Of a DNA stretch of 5,056 bases, positions 1 to 5,056 are shown piece by piece. The translations under genes were made by a program, and so were the position numbers. Numbering within the stretch: the stretch's first letter is position 1; the number at the start of each line of letters is the position of its first letter. Source of the DNA: Actinomycetota bacterium (GTDB lineage: Bacteria; Actinomycetota; Humimicrobiia; Humimicrobiales; Humimicrobiaceae); assembly GCA_028697935.1 (NCBI GenBank), contig JAQVEM010000103.1:1-5056 (forward strand), written 5' to 3'. Under the pieces are notes generated by a model, which was not told the DNA's origin, did no database searches, and saw nothing but the letters and a program-made list of their open reading frames with translations.

Positions 1-1
1 A

Positions 2-640
2 AAAGATACACATATAAAAGCAGCTGGAAATATTGCTGAAATGGTCTTCGATAATATTACCTGTAACGAAATAGAAAAATTTGTGGTAGCTATTAGCGGA
101 GAGTCGGGTTGCGGAAAATCTGAGGTCGCGCATATGATATCATATTTTCTGAAAGAGAAGGGCATACTCGCTAAATTACTGCATATGGATAATTACTATA
201 TTGTACCATCAAAAGAAAGGTATGAAATAAGAAAAAAAATAGGACTGGACAGTATTAATTATGATGAATATAACTGGGATCTCATAAAAAAGCATATAAA
301 AGAATTTCGTGAAAGCAGGATATCAGTTTTACCATTTCTGGACCTGCTTACTGACAAGATGGATAAGCTAATAACTGATTTTAAAGGGATAAATGTGCTT
401 ATAATGGAAGGATTGTATTCTATACACTGTGACTATGGTGTTGATTTAAAAATTTTTATTGACCTTGATTATACTGAGACTAAAAAAGCGCAGATACAGA
501 GAAAGAAAGAGAAATTTGATGAATTCAGACTAAAAGTTCTTGAAAGAGAGCATGAAGTTGTTAGAATGCTAAAGCCTGAGGCTGATTTAGTTATTACAAA
601 AAATTTTGATGTTGCAAAAGCGGATGGCACTATTTTGTAA
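2..640 (+). CDS. Uridine-kinase-like P-loop kinase, 5'-truncated by the window edge
   Basis: This is a P-loop NTPase of the phosphoribulokinase/uridine kinase superfamily, a cytosolic enzyme that would transfer the ATP gamma-phosphate to a small molecule. The first ATG in the frame is at 41, but the frame stays open to the left edge (KDTHIKAAGNIAE precedes that Met). Related proteins, as I recall them, have a stretch like this as part of a longer N-terminal region, so the real start is probably outside the window. Numbered from the ATG at 41, the Walker A loop is GESGCGKS (20-27). The acceptor-side Asp lies in MDNYY (D50), and a second core strand ends in LIMEGLYS (E123). A charged C-terminal helix (about 158-180) precedes a final AD-LVI strand typical of this group. 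The family is often labelled uridine kinase or adenylylsulfate kinase, but the usual uridine-kinase DFYK segment is replaced by DNYY, so the substrate is uncertain. The gene ends in TAA, 31 bases before a terminator-like hairpin. Confidence 0.85.
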   Translation, partial: KDTHIKAAGNIAEMVFDNITCNEIEKFVVAISGESGCGKSEVAHMISYFLKEKGILAKLLHMDNYYIVPSKERYEIRKKIGLDSINYDEYNWDLIKKHIKEFRESRISVLPFLDLLTDKMDKLITDFKGINVLIMEGLYSIHCDYGVDLKIFIDLDYTETKKAQIQRKKEKFDEFRLKVLEREHEVVRMLKPEADLVITKNFDVAKADGTIL

Positions 641-670
641 AATTAAAAATAAAAATAATCACAGTATGAT

Positions 671-697
671 GTACTATCAAAAATGATAGAACTTTTT
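671..697 (+). terminator. Probable Rho-independent terminator after the kinase gene
   Basis: CTATCA (674-679) pairs with TGATAG (684-689) across an AAAA loop. After an A-A mismatch, GT (671-672) pairs with AC (691-692). Five T residues follow directly (693-697). A hairpin plus T-run 31 bases past the kinase stop is the expected geometry. The stem is A+T-rich, so termination may be weak. It suggests the fusion gene downstream has its own promoter. Confidence 0.55.
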
Positions 698-707
698 AAT
701 TATTAAT

Positions 708-735
708 TTCACATAGACTATTATTATTTTATATC
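708..735 (+). promoter_or_regulatory. Candidate sigma-70 promoter for the HAD-GH65 fusion gene
   Basis: TTCACA (708-713) matches the -35 consensus at 5 of 6 positions. TATATC (730-735) matches the -10 box at 4 of 6, with a 16-base spacer. It lies after the terminator hairpin and would start a transcript near 742, giving a leader of about 40 bases. The A+T richness makes chance matches common. TATATT at 748-753 is a better -10 by itself but has no -35 partner. The gap holds no CG dinucleotide, so it has no classical CcpA cre operator. Confidence 0.27.
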
Positions 736-756
736 TACATTTACATCTATATTTTA
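726..756. repeat. 31-base perfect mirror repeat upstream of the fusion gene
   Basis: The 15 bases from 726 to 740 read backwards are identical, on the same strand, to the 15 bases from 742 to 756, with T741 at the centre. Either side of the centre the core reads CTACAT-T-TACATC. This is a mirror repeat, not an inverted repeat, so it cannot form a simple hairpin. The top strand contains A, T and C but no G. It overlaps the candidate -10 box and lies just upstream of the ribosome binding site. The role is unknown and it may be chance in A+T-rich DNA. Confidence 0.9.
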
Positions 757-764
757 AAAATCAT

Positions 765-771
765 GAGAGGA
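765..771 (+). promoter_or_regulatory. Ribosome binding site that supports the GTG start of the fusion gene
   Basis: GAGAGGA lies 10 bases before the GTG at 782. It is the only Shine-Dalgarno-like sequence nearby. The reading frame is closed upstream by TGA at 764-766, and the catalytic HAD motif begins only about 10 codons after the GTG. No other start codon in frame could therefore preserve the domain. Confidence 0.65.
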
Positions 772-781
772 AGATCATAGG

Positions 782-3700
782 GTGGGAAAATTCAGTTATG
801 ATGCTGTTGTGTTTGATTTAGATGGAGTTATAACACAGACAGCTGTTATTCATAGTAGAGCATGGAAGATTATGTTTGATGAGTTCCTAATGGAAATGGC
901 AGATAAAAAGAAAGAGCCATTTAAGCCTTTTGATGCGAAAAACGATTATCTGAATTATGTTGATGGAAAAACGAGATTTAAAGGTGTGGAATCATTCTTA
1001 AAATCAAGAAACATTACTCTGCCATACGGAAAGTATGATGACAAACCTGTCATAAATACAATCTGTGGGCTGGGAAATCGAAAGAACATAATTTTTAAAA
1101 AGCTTCTAAAAAATTCAGATGTTGAGGTATTTAAAACAACTGTTGATTTTATTAAAGAGTTAAAAAGTAAAGGGATTAAAGTAGGGGTTGCCTCTTCAAG
1201 TGAAAATTGCAGAGAAATTCTTTATAAAGCTGGAATAAGTGACTTATTTGAAGCATGCGTTGATGGTGTACTTTCAAAAAAATTAGATTTGAAAGGAAAA
1301 CCCGGGCCTGATATTTTTCTTAGGACATGTGAGATGCTTGGAGTGGACCACAGGCGCTGTGTAATTGTTGAAGATGCTGTTTCAGGGGTTCAGGCTGGAG
1401 CTAATGGTGGATTTGGACTGGTAGTGGGGGTTGACAGGCAAAATAAAGAAAAATATCTGAAGGCAAATGGTGCGGATCTGGTTGTTAAAGACCTCAGAGA
1501 ACTGAATGTTAACCTGCTGGAGAAATTTTTTAAAAATAAACATGAAAATGAAAAATGGTCTGTTTTTTATAATAATTATGTCCCCGAAAAGGAATCATTA
1601 AGAGAATCTCTGTGCACGGTGGGCAATGGCTACTTTGGGACAAGAGGCGCGATAGAGGAAAGCAAAGCAAATAATATTAACTATCCTGGCACGTATATAG
1701 CAGGTGTATATAACAGACTAAAAACCAGAATAAAAGGCAGATTAATTGAAAATGAAGACATGGTAAATTGCCCTAACTGGCTCCTCTTTACGTTTAAAAT
1801 TGGTGATGGTGACTGGATTGATTTAAATAAAGTTGAAATTATAAGTTTTAAAAGAACACTTAACATTAAAAAAGGGGTTCTTTTTAGGAATGTTATAATA
1901 AAAGATGAGAAAAATAGAGAAACCCTGATAGAATCAATAAGAACAGCAAGCATGGCTGACCCTCACGTAGGAGGTATAAAGTACAGTATTGCACCTCTGA
2001 ACTACTCGAGCGAAATAACCATAAAATCAGAATTAGATGGAGGTACAATTAATTCCGGGGTTAGAAGGTACAGGGACCTTAACTCAAGACATTATGATAT
2101 TATTAAAAAAGGTAGCAGGGAAAATGTAAGTTTTATTCATGTTAAAACAAATCAGTCATGCATTGATATTGCTCTTGCTGCAGAATTGTCTGCCTATAAA
2201 AATGATAAAAAAATTAGACCTGATATAACAAATGGTGAATCAGAGGACTCAGTTTTTACATCTTTTAGTGTATTTGTTTCTGAAAATGAGACAATTTCAG
2301 CTGATAAAGTAATAACCATTTATACTTCAAAAGATAGATATGCAAAAAATCCACCATTAGTACGATGTATCAGTGCATTAAAAAAATCATGGAGTTTTGA
2401 TAAGGTTTTATATTGCAGTGAAAAGGAGTGGGGTAAAATATGGAAGGAAACCAATATAGAAATTCAGGGAATTGACCGCGTACAAAAATTAATACGTCTT
2501 AATATATATCATCTTATGATAACAGTTTCACCACACAATGCTAATATTGATGGAGGTTTTCCGGCAAGGGGACTGCACGGTGAAGCTTATCGTGGTCATA
2601 TATTCTGGGACGAACTTTTTATTTTACCTTTTTACAACATACATTTCCCGGAGGTATCAAGGTCTATTTTATTATATAGATATAGAAGACTTAACATGGC
2701 AAGAAAAAATGCAGCAGATAAGGGTTATAAAGGGGCTCTTTACCCCTGGCAGAGTGGCAGTGATGGTAGTGAACAGAGTCAGGTTATTCATCTAAATCCA
2801 GTATCGGGTGAATGGGATATAGATTATAGTGCTCTCCAGTATCATGTTACACTGGCTGTAGCCCTGAATATCTGGCAGTATTACCAGATGACCGGTGATA
2901 TTGATTTTATAGAAAAATATGGTACCGAAATCTTCTTTGAGATATGCAGATTCTGGGTGAGTAAAGCTGTCTATAATGAAAAAACGCAGCGGTATGAAAT
3001 AAGCGGAGTTATGGGACCGGATGAGTATCATGAAAAATATCCCGGTGCCGATAAAGCAGGATTGAAGGATAATAGCTACACAAATATTATGGTTGCATGG
3101 CTTTTTAGAAAAGCTCTTATAATACTTGATATATTGAAAAAAAATTCAAAAACCAGTCCGCTTAAAAAGATAAATTTTAAAGAGTCTGAAACTGAAAGAT
3201 GGAAGGATATAAGCCGCAGGATAAACATTGTAATATCAGAAGATGGAATAATTTCACAATTTGATGGCTATTTTGATTTAAAAGAACTGGATTGGAAGGA
3301 GTATCTGGCAAGAAGCAGTAAGATGGACCGTATTGATAGATTGCTAAAAGCAGAAGACCTATCACCTGATGAATATAAAGTTTTAAAACAGGCAGATGTT
3401 CTAATGGCTTTCTATAACCTGGGCGAAGAGGAAGTTCTGGATATAATAAAAGAAGCAGGTTATCTGGATTGTAGCAAAGATGAAAATATTCTAAAGAAAA
3501 ACTTTGATTATTACATTAAGAGAACTTCACATGATTCAACTCTCAGTCTCATCACACATTCTTATCTGGCTCATTTAATAGGGTATGATAAATATAGCTG
3601 GAGGCTATATATAAAAGCTCTGAATAATGATTATAATGTATTTCTAAATAAAACAACAGTTGGGGAAGGAATTCATGCAGGGGTTATGGCTGGTGTAATT

Positions 3701-3985
3701 ATGATGACTTTAAAATGCTATGCGGGTGTAAATTTTAACAGTGAACCTTTAAGTATCAACCCGCGTCTGCCTTCTAAATGGAAGAAAATAAGCTTTAACT
3801 TTATGTTAAGAAAGAACAGGTACGATATACAGGTTGATAGAGATTCGATGAAAATACTGGTAATCAATAATGTTGACTATATAAAGACTATTATCTGTGG
3901 AAAAGAATATATGGTATCGGAAGGAAAGTGGAAAGAAATTAAATTATCCGGTAAAATACACCCCCTGAAGTATAAAATAATCTAA
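782..3985 (+). CDS. Bifunctional beta-phosphoglucomutase-type HAD / GH65 glycoside phosphorylase fusion
   Basis: This cytosolic protein of 1067 residues starts at GTG and has no signal peptide. Residues 1-245 are a HAD domain of the beta-phosphoglucomutase type. It has nucleophile D12 and acid/base D14 (FDLDGVITQT), H24, the cap segment VDGKTRFKGV (60-69), S138 in ASSSEN, K173 in GKPGPD, and E197-D198 in VEDAVSG. K173 to E197 is 24 residues, as from K145 to E169 in the Lactococcus enzyme. A short charged linker (about 246-258) leads into GH65. Its N-terminal beta-sandwich carries CTVGNGYFGTRGA (278-290), and the (alpha/alpha)6 barrel carries FWDE (608-611). General-acid E748 lies in GVMGPDEYHE, and the phosphate-site loop is EGIHAG (962-967). 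A small beta domain closes the protein (about 985-1067). The inferred reaction is phosphorolysis of an alpha-glucoside to beta-glucose 1-phosphate, then isomerisation to glucose 6-phosphate. No Met lies in frame near the junction (next is M327), so separate translation of GH65 is unlikely. The disaccharide substrate is not determined. Trehalose, kojibiose, nigerose or another alpha-glucoside are all possible. Confidence 0.93.
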   Translation: MGKFSYDAVVFDLDGVITQTAVIHSRAWKIMFDEFLMEMADKKKEPFKPFDAKNDYLNYVDGKTRFKGVESFLKSRNITLPYGKYDDKPVINTICGLGNRKNIIFKKLLKNSDVEVFKTTVDFIKELKSKGIKVGVASSSENCREILYKAGISDLFEACVDGVLSKKLDLKGKPGPDIFLRTCEMLGVDHRRCVIVEDAVSGVQAGANGGFGLVVGVDRQNKEKYLKANGADLVVKDLRELNVNLLEKFFKNKHENEKWSVFYNNYVPEKESLRESLCTVGNGYFGTRGAIEESKANNINYPGTYIAGVYNRLKTRIKGRLIENEDMVNCPNWLLFTFKIGDGDWIDLNKVEIISFKRTLNIKKGVLFRNVIIKDEKNRETLIESIRTASMADPHVGGIKYSIAPLNYSSEITIKSELDGGTINSGVRRYRDLNSRHYDIIKKGSRENVSFIHVKTNQSCIDIALAAELSAYKNDKKIRPDITNGESEDSVFTSFSVFVSENETISADKVITIYTSKDRYAKNPPLVRCISALKKSWSFDKVLYCSEKEWGKIWKETNIEIQGIDRVQKLIRLNIYHLMITVSPHNANIDGGFPARGLHGEAYRGHIFWDELFILPFYNIHFPEVSRSILLYRYRRLNMARKNAADKGYKGALYPWQSGSDGSEQSQVIHLNPVSGEWDIDYSALQYHVTLAVALNIWQYYQMTGDIDFIEKYGTEIFFEICRFWVSKAVYNEKTQRYEISGVMGPDEYHEKYPGADKAGLKDNSYTNIMVAWLFRKALIILDILKKNSKTSPLKKINFKESETERWKDISRRINIVISEDGIISQFDGYFDLKELDWKEYLARSSKMDRIDRLLKAEDLSPDEYKVLKQADVLMAFYNLGEEEVLDIIKEAGYLDCSKDENILKKNFDYYIKRTSHDSTLSLITHSYLAHLIGYDKYSWRLYIKALNNDYNVFLNKTTVGEGIHAGVMAGVIMMTLKCYAGVNFNSEPLSINPRLPSKWKKISFNFMLRKNRYDIQVDRDSMKILVINNVDYIKTIICGKEYMVSEGKWKEIKLSGKIHPLKYKII

Positions 3986-4009
3986 ATTATATTATTGTAA
4001 ATTATTTAA

Positions 4010-4028
4010 CATGTTTATTATCAACATG
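4010..4028. other. Small inverted repeat after the fusion gene
   Basis: CATGTT (4010-4015) and AACATG (4023-4028) form a perfect 6-base inverted repeat around a 7-base loop, 24 bases past the fusion stop. It lacks a T-run, so it is a poor intrinsic terminator. A second small hairpin, GTAG (4042-4045) with CTAC (4051-4054), follows. Either could slow polymerase or protect the mRNA 3' end. No better terminator for the fusion gene is visible in this gap. Confidence 0.35.
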
Positions 4029-4083
4029 GTCTCCTGAAATAGTAGTCATTCTACAGGTATTATTGTTATATTAATCTGCCTAT

Positions 4084-4126
4084 CTGGTTTATAATTGTAT
4101 AAATTATATAAAGTGATTTAAACCAG
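4084..4126. repeat. 8-base inverted repeat reaching into the rsmE ribosome binding site
   Basis: CTGGTTTA (4084-4091) is the exact reverse complement of TAAACCAG (4119-4126). A U-G wobble between 4083 and 4127 could extend the stem. Inside it, TATAATT (4090-4096) and AATTATA (4102-4108) form a second inverted repeat around a GTATA loop, sharing bases 4090-4091 with the outer arm. The right outer arm covers the first bases of AGGA, the rsmE Shine-Dalgarno. It could be an RNA structure masking the site, a protein operator, or chance. Confidence 0.5.
4090..4095 (+). promoter_or_regulatory. Candidate -10 box for rsmE
   Basis: TATAAT is an exact match to the sigma-70 -10 consensus, 43 bases before the rsmE start. 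No convincing -35 stands at 16-18 bases. TTGTTA at 4063-4068 is 21 bases away, which is too far. Transcription from here would start near 4102 and give a leader of about 37 bases that lacks the left arm of the inverted repeat. Confidence 0.33.
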
Positions 4127-4128
4127 GA
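4125..4128 (+). promoter_or_regulatory. rsmE ribosome binding site
   Basis: AGGA stands 10 bases before ATG 4139 and supports that start. Its first two bases are also the end of the 8-base inverted repeat arm. Confidence 0.65.
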
Positions 4129-4138
4129 AAGTATAATA

Positions 4139-4876
4139 ATGAGCTATCCATATTTTTTTGTTGATAGTAATAATATTGAAGAAGATAAGATAAAAATAAA
4201 TGGTGAAGATTTAAACCATCTTAAAAATGTGCTGAGGAGCAGGTCCGGTGATGTTGTTTACATATCAGATAACAAAACATACAGATATAAAACCGAAATT
4301 CTGGAGGTTGGAAAATCTGAGGCTTTATTAACTATAAAAGATAAAAAAAGAATTGCAAAGGAGCTTCCGCAGCTTATGCTTTTCCAGTGCGTGCTTAAAA
4401 AAAATTCAATGGAATTCGTGATCCAGAAAGCAACTGAGATAGGTGTTGATAGAATAATACCGGTTATGAGCAGCAGGGTAATTGCTGACGGAAAAAAAAT
4501 TTCCGGAAAGGTTGAAAGGTGGCAAAAAATTTCAGATGGAGCTTCAAAGCAGAGTAAGAGAGATTTTAAGTGTGAAGTTGCAGAGCCTGAAGATATCTAT
4601 CGCATAAAGGTTTCGGAATACGGCCTTTTCTATGTTCCTTATGAAGAAAGTTCAGTTGAATACGAAAATATTGCAGAAACATTTAAAAACGAGCCGGGCT
4701 TAACTGATATTGCTTTTATAATAGGACCTGAGGGTGGTTTTGAAACTAAAGAAGTAGAATTCCTCAAAAAAAGTGGGGCAAGGGAAATAAGGCTGGGAAA
4801 AAATATTTACCGCTCTGAAACTGCAGCAATTTACTTTTTGTCAGTACTGGATTATTTAATAAGAAATCAGAAATAA
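4139..4876 (+). CDS. rsmE: 16S rRNA (uracil1498-N3)-methyltransferase RsmE
   Basis: RsmE methylates N3 of U1498 in the decoding region of 16S rRNA on the 30S subunit, using S-adenosylmethionine. The protein has 245 residues, the normal length for the family (about 243 in E. coli). The N-terminal PUA-like RNA-binding domain (about 1-75) includes DLNHLKNVLRSRSGD, the segment usually conserved as H-L-x-V-L-R. The C-terminal SPOUT trefoil-knot domain shows KATEIGVDRIIPV (97-109), the ERW / ASKQSKR helix region, IIGPEGGF (194-201) as the SAM-binding knot loop, and LGKNIYRSETAA (219-230). That last motif is usually close to LG-ILRTETA; here Ile-Leu-Arg-Thr has become Ile-Tyr-Arg-Ser, while the E-T-A core is kept. 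The start at ATG 4139 has a good AGGA site. In many bacteria rsmE sits beside prmA or mtaB, but the upstream neighbour here is the sugar-phosphorylase fusion, so no functional linkage is evident. Confidence 0.95.
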   Translation: MSYPYFFVDSNNIEEDKIKINGEDLNHLKNVLRSRSGDVVYISDNKTYRYKTEILEVGKSEALLTIKDKKRIAKELPQLMLFQCVLKKNSMEFVIQKATEIGVDRIIPVMSSRVIADGKKISGKVERWQKISDGASKQSKRDFKCEVAEPEDIYRIKVSEYGLFYVPYEESSVEYENIAETFKNEPGLTDIAFIIGPEGGFETKEVEFLKKSGAREIRLGKNIYRSETAAIYFLSVLDYLIRNQK

Positions 4877-4927
4877 GCACTATAAAAAGGTGTATGTAGT
4901 AACAGAATGAATATAACGGAAACGAGC

Positions 4928-5042
4928 ATAAAAATATGCAGGGTAAAAATAGACAAGATAAAATATGGTAATAAAAAAGTCGATGTGTAGCAATAAAACC
5001 GCGCAGGGTGAGATGAGCAGATGATAAAAATAAGCAGGATAA
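4928..5042. repeat. Imperfect direct repeat pair downstream of rsmE
   Basis: Two 19-base copies at 4928-4946 and 5024-5042 match at 17 positions (ATAAAAATA-GCAGG-TAA, with one variable base in each gap). They start 96 bases apart, so they share a reading frame and read I-K-I-x-R-(V/I). Additional GCAGGGT (5003-5009) and GCAG (5017-5020) pieces make the stretch look like decayed repeats. Stop codons (TAG 4988, TAA 4994, TGA 5009) separate the copies in that frame. Confidence 0.6.
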
Positions 5043-5056
5043 GGTTTTCTATAGAT
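5021..5056 (+). CDS. Possible start of a further gene, cut by the right edge
   Basis: An ATG at 5021 opens a frame that continues to the window end (MIKISRIRFSID, 12 residues). A Shine-Dalgarno-like AGGGTGA (5005-5011) lies 9 bases upstream. The frame is closed just before, by TGA at 5009-5011, so this would be a true start and not a continuation. Too little is visible to assign a family. It does not look like the usual MtaB or PrmA N-terminus. The same strand spacing and direction as rsmE would allow co-transcription. An open frame of this length at an edge could also be chance. Confidence 0.33.
   Translation, partial: MIKISRIRFSID

Noticed and set aside
763..780. Five-codon frame ATG-AGA-GGA-AGA-TCA-TAG overlapping the ribosome binding site of the fusion gene
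   Set aside because: It could in principle couple translation to the GTG at 782, but it has no ribosome binding site of its own and is too short to separate from chance.
641..781. CcpA cre operator or other sugar-regulator site upstream of the fusion gene
   Set aside because: A cre site needs a central CG, and this gap contains no CG dinucleotide. No other known operator was recognised.
1520..1560. A separate GH65 gene starting at the domain junction
   Set aside because: The frame runs unbroken through the A-rich linker, and no in-frame ATG occurs there. The next Met (residue 327) lies well inside the GH65 N-terminal domain.
1681..3365. Open frames inside the fusion gene in other frames (1681-1953 -, 2538-2795 +, 2792-3031 -, 3177-3365 -)
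   Set aside because: All lie within a well-supported GH65 coding region, none shows a recognisable motif or a convincing ribosome binding site, and they look like shadows of the true frame.
4010..4028. CATGTT/AACATG hairpin as an intrinsic terminator for the fusion gene
   Set aside because: No T-run follows the stem, so the intrinsic-terminator geometry is missing. It is listed only as an inverted repeat.
3983..4107. Three copies of TAAATTAT (3983-3990, 3998-4005, 4100-4107)
   Set aside because: They are short pure A/T words in an A+T-rich gap with irregular spacing, and one includes the stop codon. Chance is the simplest explanation.

Overview
The window is A+T-rich bacterial chromosomal DNA with three recognisable genes, all on the + strand, and compact promoter-sized gaps between them. 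The RsmE protein has a Clostridia-like look (an AS-KQSKR segment), and arginine is mostly AGA/AGG. This fits a low-GC anaerobe, but the sequence alone cannot fix the phylum, and an uncultivated lineage is possible. Nothing points to a phage, plasmid, insertion sequence, CRISPR array, tRNA or rRNA.

Layout: (1) positions 2-640 hold the 3' part of a uridine-kinase-like P-loop kinase gene whose true start lies left of the window. (2) Positions 641-781 form a gap with a hairpin plus T-run (probable terminator), a weak promoter candidate, a striking 31-base perfect mirror repeat and a ribosome binding site. (3) Positions 782-3985 encode a 1067-residue fusion of a beta-phosphoglucomutase-type HAD enzyme and a GH65 glycoside phosphorylase. 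(4) Positions 3986-4138 form a gap with two small inverted repeats, a consensus -10 box and an 8-base inverted repeat whose right arm reaches into the rsmE Shine-Dalgarno. (5) Positions 4139-4876 encode RsmE, the 16S rRNA m3U1498 methyltransferase. (6) Positions 4877-5056 are purine-rich, contain an imperfect direct repeat, and probably include the start of a further gene at 5021.

The metabolic core is the fusion. From family knowledge, the GH65 half should split an alpha-glucoside with phosphate, giving beta-glucose 1-phosphate. The HAD half should convert that to glucose 6-phosphate, so one cytosolic polypeptide would carry a storage or scavenged disaccharide into glycolysis. The neighbours (a nucleoside-kinase-like enzyme and an rRNA methyltransferase) show no obvious functional link to it. 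The gaps suggest three separate transcription units rather than one operon. The most notable observations are the enzyme fusion and its variant sugar-site segment, the mirror repeat, the possible masking of the rsmE ribosome binding site, and the in-frame repeat at the right edge. None by itself proves an undescribed system.
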